Source of the DNA: Hymenobacter metallicola
GTDB taxonomy: Bacteria > Bacteroidota > Bacteroidia > Cytophagales > Hymenobacteraceae
DNA length: 64,000 nt
Direction: 5' to 3'
Assembly: GCF_004745645.1 (NCBI RefSeq)
Contig: NZ_SRMB01000003.1
Location: 248,001-312,000, forward strand
Shown: piece by piece, positions 1 to 10,100 of the stretch
Layout of the letters: the number at the start of each line of letters is the position of its first letter
Position numbering within the stretch: the stretch's first letter is position 1
Translations under genes and position numbers: made by a program
The notes under the pieces: generated by a model
Seen by the model: the letters and a program-made list of their open reading frames with translations, nothing else
Databases searched by the model: none
What the model was told of the DNA's origin: nothing

Positions 1-1817
<1,817 letters not shown>

Positions 1818-1848
1818 ACGATACGGAGCGTAGAAAGGAGGATGGGCC

Positions 1849-1856
1849 CGAATATA
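1849..1856 (-). promoter_or_regulatory. Possible -7 box for the S9A peptidase
   Basis: On the minus strand the bases read TATATTCG, close to the Bacteroidota -7 consensus TAnnTTTG, about 31 bases before the ATG at 1817. No convincing -33 TTTG lies at the usual spacing, so this is a motif match only. Confidence 0.35.
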
Positions 1857-1962
1857 AACCCATAACCCGCAACCCGCGCAGCTTCGGGCTTTTTGTTTAG
1901 GGCAGGCACTGTCCCAACTGCCACCACCTGAGCTTCCTGTAGGCAGTAAGTAAAGTCAGAAA

Positions 1963-1998
1963 GAGCGTCATGCTTCGACTTCGCTCAGCATGACGCTC
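1963..1998. repeat. Short palindrome of the GTCATGCT family
   Basis: A perfect 12-base inverted repeat (GAGCGTCATGCT at 1963-1974 and its complement at 1987-1998) encloses a 12-base loop. It lies between the MotB-like gene and the peptidase gene. The core GTCATGCT recurs at 4890-4982, and related ends occur in other gaps of the window. It could also act as a weak terminator for the upstream minus-strand cluster, but it has no T-tract. Confidence 0.7.
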
Positions 1999-2025
1999 AT
2001 GTTTTCATAACGACATAGTACACCG

Positions 2026-2706
2026 TTACCGGGCACTGGTCATGCGGCCGATTTTGGGAATCACCTGAATCAGGAAGCGCTTGTTCTGGCCTTCTTTGGC
2101 GCCGCGGTAACGGCCGGTGCCGAAGAAGCCGCTGCCGCCGATGATGAGCTCCACGCCGCTGTCCTGGCTGAAGTCGAGGCCGTTTTGCTTCCAGAAATTC
2201 AAGAGGTTTAGGGCCCGGCGGTAGCTGAGCTGGTAGGTGAGTTGCTCCTCGGCGCGGTTGCGGGCGTCGTTGCCGGTGTAGCGGGCGGCCATGCCTTCTA
2301 CAATCACGAGGTAGCGCACGGGCTGCTCGGTTTTGATGGTCTTGAGCACCGAGCGCAGCGTGCGGCCGGCCTGCAGCAAGGCCGGCTTGTAGGCTTCCTG
2401 AATCTCGTCACGGCCCGACTTAAATTGTACCGGTACCAGCAGCTCGTGCCGCTCCAGCGCCGGGTCGTACTTAAAGTATTTGCCCTCCAGGCGCTGCAAC
2501 GAGCGGCGAATCTTGGTAATCTGCTCCAGCTCTTCGGCCTTGGCTTTGAGCTCCCCGTTGGCCGTTTTCAGGTCGTGTTCCCGGTCCTTGAACAGCTTGA
2601 AGCTATACACGAACAAGACCAGCATCACCACGAAGAGCGACGTCATCAGGTCCACGTAGCTGGGCCAGAAGAAGTCGTTGGAAGAGCGGTTTTGCGAGTC
2701 GTTCAT
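2026..2706 (-). CDS. MotB/OmpA-like (ZorB-like) membrane protein
   Basis: The 226-residue protein has the layout of a stator B-subunit. A single membrane helix spans about residues 17-36, preceded by the motif YVDLMTSLF. Its Asp19 matches the proton-binding Asp of MotB and ZorB. A short coiled-coil (about 40-75) follows, then an OmpA-like domain (about 80-220) with LSYRRALNLL and NKRFLIQV, the segments that contact peptidoglycan in the family. It should sit in the inner membrane with its C-terminus bound to the cell wall. It is the last gene of the nine-gene minus-strand cluster, 21 bases after an unknown gene that separates it from its expected partner, the MotA-like protein at 3304-4761. 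It is not likely to be flagellar MotB, since no flagellar genes are near. The fold call is firm; the biological role is inferred from context. Confidence 0.85.
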   Translation of the reverse strand: MNDSQNRSSNDFFWPSYVDLMTSLFVVMLVLFVYSFKLFKDREHDLKTANGELKAKAEELEQITKIRRSLQRLEGKYFKYDPALERHELLVPVQFKSGRDEIQEAYKPALLQAGRTLRSVLKTIKTEQPVRYLVIVEGMAARYTGNDARNRAEEQLTYQLSYRRALNLLNFWKQNGLDFSQDSGVELIIGGSGFFGTGRYRGAKEGQNKRFLIQVIPKIGRMTSAR

Positions 2707-2727
2707 GGTGGGTTTTTAGGTAGGCTA

Positions 2728-3300
2728 CTAGTCTAAATCCTGATAATAGTCATACAGCTTGGCGGCAATCAACTCGCTTTTCGTAGCAGGACGCAAGGTA
2801 GCTGAACCCGTATATGCTTCCCCAGTTATGTGGCGGCATTGATGCACATCACTGATAACTACTTTGCCCTCCAGTTCCGAATACCAAGCTTCTAGCGGCT
2901 CAAGCTGAATTTCCTCCGACCAGCCTACTTTATACACTACCAACTGGTAAAGCGCATCGTTTATGTACTTAATAAAGGAATGCAAATCACGATCAGCATG
3001 CCATGGCAGTTCTGCACTTGCCTTCCAAACCGTAATCAACTCATTGATTTTCCGTCTGCATTCAACCAGGGCGAAAGCTGAAACTGGTAAATCTGCTGTT
3101 TGTACTTTCTGGAAAAGCCAAATGAATGTTGTGTGCTCCGGCCGGAGGCCATTCTGACTGTAATGGTCAATTATACTCTGAACGTGATTCGCAGTACAGC
3201 CCTTTAGCTCTATCAAGAAGCTCTCCGGCGGATCTATACCCATAGCACCCACTGCTTGCAAGCAGCTTATAGCCTGACGAATACGGGCGTTGATTTGCAT
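2728..3300 (-). CDS. Unknown 190-residue protein between MotA-like and MotB-like genes
   Basis: I do not recognise this family. The protein is soluble, with no signal peptide or membrane helix, and looks mostly helical. It has several Trp, His and Cys residues but no motif I can name. It starts 3 bases after the stop of the MotA-like gene and ends 21 bases before the MotB-like start, so it is almost certainly co-translated with both. By eye its codons are richer in A and T than those of its neighbours (for example TTATAT and AATCAA runs), hinting at a separate origin. An accessory or regulatory subunit of the channel is a reasonable guess, as is an unrelated inserted gene. An overlapping 139-codon reading frame at 3167-3586 is a shadow of this gene and the MotA-like gene. 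Confidence 0.75.
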   Translation of the reverse strand: MQINARIRQAISCLQAVGAMGIDPPESFLIELKGCTANHVQSIIDHYSQNGLRPEHTTFIWLFQKVQTADLPVSAFALVECRRKINELITVWKASAELPWHADRDLHSFIKYINDALYQLVVYKVGWSEEIQLEPLEAWYSELEGKVVISDVHQCRHITGEAYTGSATLRPATKSELIAAKLYDYYQDLD

Positions 3301-3303
3301 TAC

Positions 3304-4761
3304 TTACACTGGCTTTACGCCACCAAACAAGCTGTCCATAAACCGCTGAAACCGGTTCTTGGACGTGGCCTTCACCAGCACCGTGTTCAGGTTGGAAAGC
3401 TCGGAGAGCAGCTTGGCCTGAATCTGGGAGTCCAACTCGATTTTGCGCAGCAGCTCGCGCTGGGTAGCTGATACTTCTCGGCCGAGCACGTCCTGCTGGG
3501 CATTGAGGTTCTTGAAAGGCTCCAGGTACTGGCGGATTCGGTCGAAGACGTTGTCCTCGTTGAGCTTCTGGAAGTGCTGCTGCCACTTTTCGTAGGCCTG
3601 CTGGGCGTCGCGCTCGTGGAAGCTCAGGCGCTGCTGCATCAAATCGGTGAGGCGGCCGGTGGCCTGGTCGAAGTACTGCTCGGTACGGGAGGCCAGGTTG
3701 CTCATTTCCTTCTGGTGGCGCTGGAAGAAGTCGAGCTGGGCCTGCACTAGGTTGTCGTGCTGGCCGATGTACTGGCCCACGTTGTTGATGCCCCGCTCGA
3801 AGCCCACGAGCCGGTCCAGGATGCTGCTCACGGCCCGGGCCGTTTCGGTGCCGTCTTCCAGCATCTGGTTGAGCCGCTCCTGGTAGCCCACGAATTGCTG
3901 GAACATTTCGGCCGACTGACTCACCTTCTCAAACACGGCCACGTTGGCCGAGGCCATCTTGTCGAACCCGATTTCGTTGAGCCGCATCAGGAAGTCGCGC
4001 TGCACCTTCACGTTCTCGGTGAGCGTGCCGATGACGGGCTCGAAGATGGTGACCTTGCTGACGAAGTCCTGGTTGAAAGCGTCGAGCACGGCCTTCAGGT
4101 TGGAGAGGCTGCCGGCCATATCCGAGTGCAGAATGGGCAGCAGGCGGGCTTGCAGAAAGGTGTAGTAGTTGTTCTGGGCCTGGTCGAGCTTTTGGTGGGC
4201 GTTGCGCACCAGGCCGTTGCCGAGCAGCGTGAGCAGCAAGCCCACGAAGGAGCCGGTCATGGCAATGAGCACCCCGGTCAAAAAGGGCGTCAGGGCCTCG
4301 TCGTCCGACACGCCGTTGCGGGCAATGCCTACCAGGCCCAGGATTACGCCCAGAAACGTGCCCAGCAAGCCCAGATAGAGCGGGGTGGCCACGTTGGCCT
4401 GCACCGCATTTTCCAGGACCTGACTCTGCCGCTCGGAAATGTCTTTGAGGATGCTGAAGTCGGCCGCGCCCTTGTTGTAGCGCAGGTAGGCGTTGGTGTC
4501 GGCAATGATTTCCTGGAACTCCGGCGTCACGGCGTCGGCCTTGACGATGTCGACCAGAAACGAGCCTTCCGGGGCATTGGCGGCGTATTCGGGTAGGTCT
4601 TCGCCGGAGGGCGTCACCAGGCGGCGCTCCACGCGCAGGGTGTTGCGGTCGGGGTAAAACTGGCTGAGCCGGCGGGCCTGGGCCCGGGTTTGCAGAAACG
4701 TGCGAATCTGCAGGCCCACCACAATGGCCACCACAACGACTTCGAGGATTATTTCGAGCAT
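3304..4761 (-). CDS. MotA/TolQ/ExbB-like (ZorA-like) channel protein with long helical tail
   Basis: The ATG at 4761 is chosen because it places the first membrane helix (MLEIILEVVVVAIVVGL) at the N-terminus. An in-frame start at 4788 would add nine residues. The 485-residue protein has helix 1 at about 2-19, a cytoplasmic stretch, then two helices at about 127-147 (LGLLGTFLGVILGL) and 159-183 (LIAMTGSFVGLLLTLLG). These carry the GLLGT and TGSFVG patterns of the MotA/TolQ/ExbB proton-channel family. Some 300 residues of heptad-like, Gln- and Glu-rich sequence follow, a long cytoplasmic coiled tail as in ZorA of Zorya systems. It should form a ring around a dimer of the MotB-like protein and convert ion flow into torque or force. 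The following gene begins 3 bases downstream. The ZorC and ZorD genes of true Zorya loci are absent. Confidence 0.85.
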   Translation of the reverse strand: MLEIILEVVVVAIVVGLQIRTFLQTRAQARRLSQFYPDRNTLRVERRLVTPSGEDLPEYAANAPEGSFLVDIVKADAVTPEFQEIIADTNAYLRYNKGAADFSILKDISERQSQVLENAVQANVATPLYLGLLGTFLGVILGLVGIARNGVSDDEALTPFLTGVLIAMTGSFVGLLLTLLGNGLVRNAHQKLDQAQNNYYTFLQARLLPILHSDMAGSLSNLKAVLDAFNQDFVSKVTIFEPVIGTLTENVKVQRDFLMRLNEIGFDKMASANVAVFEKVSQSAEMFQQFVGYQERLNQMLEDGTETARAVSSILDRLVGFERGINNVGQYIGQHDNLVQAQLDFFQRHQKEMSNLASRTEQYFDQATGRLTDLMQQRLSFHERDAQQAYEKWQQHFQKLNEDNVFDRIRQYLEPFKNLNAQQDVLGREVSATQRELLRKIELDSQIQAKLLSELSNLNTVLVKATSKNRFQRFMDSLFGGVKPV

Positions 4762-4889
4762 GAAAACGTCAACGGGGAGAAAGCACAAAGGTCAGCGCAA
4801 AAACGCTGACCTGCCACTCAATATGCAAAAAAACGCGCGATGCTGAGGGCACCGGCGCCCAATAACCGTTCTACGCAACCCAAACTAGA

Positions 4890-4982
4890 ACGTCATGCTG
4901 AATGCAGTGAAGCATCCCGCGTGCAATGGTAAAATCTATTTACTGCTGCGGTAGAGATGTTTCGACAAGCTCAGCATGACGT
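4890..4982. repeat. Interspersed GTCATGCTGA palindromic element
   Basis: Perfect 12-base ends (ACGTCATGCTGA at 4890-4901 and its complement at 4971-4982) bracket about 70 bases. Just inside the ends are further partly complementary pieces (GAAGCATC against GATGTTTC). It fills most of the gap between the MotA-like gene and the 520-residue membrane protein gene, so it may interrupt or modulate transcription inside the cluster. No coding sequence is inside. Confidence 0.75.
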
Positions 4983-5003
4983 GCGGGAGCTGGTCACTTG
5001 GTT

Positions 5004-6566
5004 CTATTCGAAATGAATAACGGCTTTCTGCTCAATTTGCCAGGCGCCGTTGCTCTTAATCAGAGTGCCATCCTTGTCCGTCACAATGCGCGACACGGGC
5101 CCGTTGGGCTGCTGGTAGGCGCAGGCTTCGCGCAAGGAGTACTGGGCGCTTTGGATGGCGTAGGCGTGGACGCCCGTGTTGGCAGTAACCCGGAAGGTGG
5201 CTCGCTCGGGCACCCGCGGGTCGGGGGTTATTTCGTAGATGCTGTCGTGCTGGGGCTGTTCCTGCAAATCGTACTCGCTGAAGCCCCCGTTTACGGGCAC
5301 CTTCACGTAGTAGCGTGTCGGCGTGGAGGCGGCTGGCGCCGCAGCTACCGGAGCCGGGGTTTCCCAGGTTTCGGGGCCGGGCAGCTGCACCGGGGGCACC
5401 AGGCTGTCGAAGTCGTCGCGCGGGGCCGAGGCCGGAGAGCCCGACGGAATGGGCTGGGGTACTGGGGCCGTCTCGTGCATTGGCACCTGCGGCGGAGCAT
5501 GCGTAGTGGGCGCTGAGGCAATGTTCTGAAACTGGTTCTGAACCGGGGGCGTCGGGGCCGGCGCTGGCTTAGGTGCCGGAGCAGCCGGGCGGGCCGGGGT
5601 ATTAGCGGCCCGATTGGCAGCCTGGGCAACGGGCGGGGCCTGGCGTGGGGCCGGGGCCTCCACTTTGGGAGCCGCAGTTGCGGAGGACTGGTGCTTGGCT
5701 AGCTCTTCTGCTACCCGCTGCTGTACCATTCGCTCAATTTCGCGTTGCAGTTCGGGCGTTATGCGCTTGGGCGCAGCGGCGGCCGCAACTACCCCAGCCG
5801 AGGGCGCACTGCCGCTCAGAGCCGCTGCCTTCACCGATTCCAGCTCACTACGGTGCCGGTCGGCACGGGTACCCAGGGCACTGATGCTGCGCCGCAACAT
5901 CACGTAGAGAAAGATGCTGAGCAAGGACAGAATCAGGGCCAGCGGGGCAAAAAGCTTGCTCATCAGGCTCTCACTGGCCGCGGCTGGGCGAGGTGCTATG
6001 GCATTTCCCTCTGCGGCCCCCTGCCCTACTCCGGCGTCGGAGGCTGCCAAAGAAGCTTCATCAGCAACGGAAGTATCTTCGGTGTCGGCGCCGGCAGCGG
6101 TTACGTCACTGTTCAGGTCGGCGGGCGGGGTACCGTTGGTCAGGTAGGCGTCCAGTTGCTCTTTCAGGGTGGTAAGCTTGGCCATGCGGGCCGCGTCGGC
6201 CCGTCGGGCGGGGGAAGCCTGCAGCTTAGTAACAATTTCGGTGGTCAGCTTCTGCAGCCGCGACTTATCCGAGCCCAGCCCCTTATACATCGTGCCCTTG
6301 CCTTCGAGAGGCTGGTAGAGCATGCTGTACACCTTCTGGCTGTCGGCCTTGATGCTGGTCACGAAGTCCGCTAGCGACCCGCCGCAGTTGAGGCTGCTTT
6401 TCAGGTTGGGGCGGTTGTTGTCGTCGTACACGTAGCGCACCGTAGCACACCAGATCTGCACCTTCTGCTCATCGAGCGTAGGCTGACCCAGGGGCGTTTG
6501 GGCGTAGCCGCTGGTGGTTAGCAGCAGTCCGGTAAACAGAGCAATAACGCGGTGGGAAAGAGTCAT
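5004..6566 (-). CDS. 520-residue membrane protein with Pro/Ala-rich linker, family unknown
   Basis: The layout is clear although the family is not. A signal peptide (about 1-22, ending GYAQ) precedes an exported domain of about 180 residues with Cys40 and Cys61 that could form a disulfide. A single membrane helix lies at about 205-224, followed by RRS, so the rest is cytoplasmic. A charged helix (about 268-295), a long Pro/Ala/Gln-rich linker (about 300-410) and a compact C-terminal domain (about 418-520) rich in aromatic residues follow. The shape suits a tether that links a periplasmic sensor or anchor to a cytoplasmic partner such as the actin-like or tubulin-like protein of the same cluster. 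It lies between the 148-residue gene (102 bases upstream) and the MotA-like gene (a gap holding a palindrome). The function is inferred only from topology and neighbours. Confidence 0.8.
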   Translation of the reverse strand: MTLSHRVIALFTGLLLTTSGYAQTPLGQPTLDEQKVQIWCATVRYVYDDNNRPNLKSSLNCGGSLADFVTSIKADSQKVYSMLYQPLEGKGTMYKGLGSDKSRLQKLTTEIVTKLQASPARRADAARMAKLTTLKEQLDAYLTNGTPPADLNSDVTAAGADTEDTSVADEASLAASDAGVGQGAAEGNAIAPRPAAASESLMSKLFAPLALILSLLSIFLYVMLRRSISALGTRADRHRSELESVKAAALSGSAPSAGVVAAAAAPKRITPELQREIERMVQQRVAEELAKHQSSATAAPKVEAPAPRQAPPVAQAANRAANTPARPAAPAPKPAPAPTPPVQNQFQNIASAPTTHAPPQVPMHETAPVPQPIPSGSPASAPRDDFDSLVPPVQLPGPETWETPAPVAAAPAASTPTRYYVKVPVNGGFSEYDLQEQPQHDSIYEITPDPRVPERATFRVTANTGVHAYAIQSAQYSLREACAYQQPNGPVSRIVTDKDGTLIKSNGAWQIEQKAVIHFE

Positions 6567-6668
6567 GAATACAGCGAAAAGCAGGTTGTGGAAATGTAGC
6601 TTGGGTGAATTTATACAGAGACACTGCGTCTTAGTCTATTCACATGGTTATTGAATTTGATTCATGAA

Positions 6669-7115
6669 CTATCTTATATCCCACACTATTTCTAATCGTC
6701 CTTTCCTAGCTGTTTGAGGGAAGTATTCCAAGCATGCATCATACCCATAGTAATCGAACCACACACCCGGGATGGTTTCTCTATCTCTATCCGCGAGTAT
6801 ATCTATGCTTCCTTTACTAAGTTTTAGCGCAAAGTCTTCACATCTTGTACTTGAAGGCCCAGAGCCAAAGATCAAGCACGCATCCCCATCTAGATGACCT
6901 TTAACAGAAAGCTCTCCCTTATACACGTATGTGTGACTGTTCTCCTTTTTCAGAGTCCAACGGTGATACTTAGAAACATCGGTAACAATAATAGTACGTT
7001 GCCGCAACTCTCTTTCTGCTTTTAAATAGTCTTTGTAACCCCACCAAAAGAGGCAAAGCGCCGGTATTGTAATACACAGAGAAAATACCAGTGCTTTCCT
7101 ATTTGTATCCAGCAT
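6669..7115 (-). CDS. Small single-helix membrane protein, unknown
   Basis: The 148-residue protein has one membrane helix near the N-terminus (about 9-27) and an exported or periplasmic domain with three Cys. I do not recognise the family. Its ATG overlaps the stop codon of the actin-like gene by one base (TAATG), which indicates translational coupling to that gene. By eye it is much AT-richer than its neighbours, like the 2728-3300 gene, with many TAT, ATA and TTT codons. It may be an envelope subunit dedicated to the actin-like protein or a later insertion into the cluster. Confidence 0.75.
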   Translation of the reverse strand: MLDTNRKALVFSLCITIPALCLFWWGYKDYLKAERELRQRTIIVTDVSKYHRWTLKKENSHTYVYKGELSVKGHLDGDACLIFGSGPSSTRCEDFALKLSKGSIDILADRDRETIPGVWFDYYGYDACLEYFPQTARKGRLEIVWDIR

Positions 7116-10100
7116 TACCCATTCGAAATCAGCTCCCGGCTAAGATTGTACAAGGCTTGCTTGAGCGGATAGAAAAACAGCGTTTCGGGCAGGGTTTCAC
7201 CCTGGCCGAGGTTGCGGCCAATCTGGTGCAGACCCAGATTGAGACTGTCCTCGATTTCGCGCAGCAGCATTTCCTTAATGCGGGTGCGGTCCACGTCCAC
7301 GCCGACCTCGCGCATGAGCGGGGCCACGTCGTCGTTGTCGAGCACGATTTCCAGGAAGCGGCGGGTGTTGTCGATGACGCTCTGCTTGAGGTCGGCATCC
7401 ACCTGGGGCATTTTCAAGCGGGCCGTGTCGATGTCCTGACCTTCGGTGGCGCCGTTGAGCTTCACGGTGCGGATCTGATCAAAGTCGGCCGAGCTGGTGG
7501 CGCTTTCCTCGAACAGTACGCCGCCGTTGGTAGTGGCTTCCTTGGGGTTGTCGGCCAAGATTACGCGGAAGTTCTGGGGAGCTTCCTGACCCGTGGCGGC
7601 CTTGAACACGGCTTTGCTGATTTTCTCAATGGCTGCCATACTGGCTCCGCCGCTGAGCAAACGCAGGTAGAGGCTGCCCTTGCCCGAGAAGCACAGGTAG
7701 CGCGGGGGCTTGAGGCCGAGGTGCTGCACCAGCTGGGCCACGTGGTAGACGATGGCCGTGTAGTGCAGGTAAAACAGCACCCGCAGCTGCCGCCCCTTGC
7801 CCAGGCCCAGGCTCTGGGTGAAGCGCAGCGCATCGTTGTAGGTGAACAGCAGGCTGGTCACGTCGGCCGAGCCGAAGTCGGGGTTCTGCAGGGCGGCGCG
7901 TAGGTAGCCCTTGTACTCCTGGTTTTCCTCCGAGTCGGGTAGGCTTTCCACATACTGCACGCCCAGGCGGAGCAGACCGTTCTGCTTGGGCGCACCCTGC
8001 ACTCGGGCGTAACCATCACCCCACAGGTCGTCGCCGGCGAAACGGAACGAGGAGCTGAAGGCCGGCTTCTGCTCGGCGAATATCAGCAAGTCCGTTGTGC
8101 CACCGCCGATGTCGATGTTGATGACGTTTTCGTCGCGGTTGGGCACCACCTGGTTCGTGGCCGTGAGGTAGTAGTACGGCGCCACCGACTCCGAAATGCA
8201 CTGAGTGGGGCGGCGGGCCCGGAAAATCTGCTGGAAGGCCTCGTCCCAAACCTGCTGGAACTGGTTGCGCAAAAACATGTCGAAGCTCAGCGGGGCAAAC
8301 CACACTACGCGGGTGTCTTCCAGGATGCCACCCTGCATGGCCGCCTTGTGCTTCATTAGGAGCAGGATTTCCTTGAAGAAGGCCGCAATGCGGTTCACGC
8401 CCTGGGGGTCCAGCTCGGCGCTCCACTTCAGGTTGGTCACGAAGCGGTTCTGGGGCGGCTGCCCGGTTTCGGTGTTGATGCTGAAGCCGATGTTGATGTT
8501 GCTCAGCACCTTGCTCGGCTCGTTGGCGTAGGAGTTCGTCTCGCACACGGCCGTCCGGATCGGGAATTCATACACCGAGCCGGCCTCGCCGATGATGCTG
8601 GGCACAAACTCGCGGTTCTGAATCAACGGAATGTCGAACAGCTGGCCCGGGCCGCGCATGTAGCGCTGGAAAGCCGAGTAGCCGGTGTCGGGCAGCGGGG
8701 CGTTGAGCAGCTCCATCTGCAAGTCGTTTTCACCGATGGTGAACGGACGCGGGTGGGCCGAAGGGCCGTCGGCGTAGGCCACGTGGGTGTTACTGGTACC
8801 AAAGTCGACGGCGAAGGTGAAGCGGCGGGTACCGCGGTCCAGCTCCCGCCAGCGCGGCACGATGAGGCCGCGGGCCGGCGGCGCGCCGTGGAAAGCCGGC
8901 GGGCAGGTCAGCTCGGCCAGGTCGAAGTGGGTGCCGGTAATTTCATAGTAGGTGCTGCCGGCCGTGGAAACGCTCTTTTGGGTGCGCTCAAACTTGGTGG
9001 CCCGCTTGGCCGCGCCCTGGTCGGTGAGCCGCTCGCCGTTCACGAAGAAGGTCAGGTCATAGCGGCGCTGCAGCATGGTGGGCGAGTTGTCGGCGTCCAC
9101 GAGCATGACCTTGTAGAAGTCGTTGTACTCGGGCTGGGCCCGCATCTTGTAGAACGGAAACACGCCCATCCCGATGTTAGCCTTCACGATACGGCCCTTC
9201 TCGGGAATCTCCCGGCCCTGCGCGTCCTTAGGATTCTGGGGATTCTGGTAGTAGCTCCGCTCGAAGGTGATGAAGCGGCCACCCTGCACCGGAATCCGCA
9301 GCGCGATGCGCACGTGGTTCAAGTCGATAGTGAAGGTGAGCAGTTCGGCCAGGTCGTGGTCGGAGAAGTACTCAAAGAAGGTCTGGCGCAGGGGCAGCAG
9401 GTAGGGGAAGCGCGCCCGGCCCTGGGTGTCGGCCCCGTACTGGAACGTGACCTTGCCGGTGTGGAAGCGCTGCGAATTCAGCTCGTAGGGTAGCTCCACC
9501 AGGGCATCCTCCAGAAAGTCGCCGACGGTCAGGTACGGGTACTTAAAGCCTTTGCCGGGCAGCACGCGGTTTTCCAGGGTCAGCTCGTCGGCATAGGGCA
9601 CCGGCGTGCGGTCGTCCCAGGGCTGGCCGTTGAGGTAGTTGGCGCCCTGCATGGTCAGGTTGGGGCGCAGCACCAGCGGCGTAGGCCGGCTCTGGTTAGT
9701 TTGCCGCGTGGGCGCAATAAACAGGTCCGAGCTGGTCACGGCCGACTGGTCGGCACGACTCGGCAGCGGCACGTGCTTTACGCTGGCCAGGTTGCCCTGG
9801 AAGTCGGCAATGGCGGGGTACTTGGTGGCAAACTGCTGGGCCGTATGGTCGCCCCGCATCTGCATCTGGTTGATGATATTCCGGTCCAAGCCCGCAAACA
9901 CGCTGCCGGCAAAGTCGCGGCGCTGCAGCTGTGGATACGCCAGGAACAGCTCGTAGACAAACTCCCGGAAAGCCGGCGAACGGTCCTCGAGCAGCACCAC
10001 CTGATCATCAAAGTAATGGCCGCGGGCCTGGGCGCGTTCCAAGTCCAGCCGGCGCACGGCCGGAGCGGTAAAGAACATCGTCAGCGGCGACGTGCCGCCG

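Noticed and set aside
3167..3586. 139-codon minus frame across the MotA-like and 190-residue genes
   Set aside because: It overlaps two better-supported genes in another frame and shows no domain features.
2026..4761. Calling a complete Zorya defence system
   Set aside because: Only ZorA- and ZorB-like genes are present. No ZorC or ZorD/ZorE-type gene is seen, and the neighbours are cytoskeletal folds instead.
2026..4761. Flagellar or gliding motor MotA/MotB or GldL/GldM
   Set aside because: No flagellar or gliding genes are near. The OmpA-like C-terminus and long MotA tail do not match GldL/GldM.
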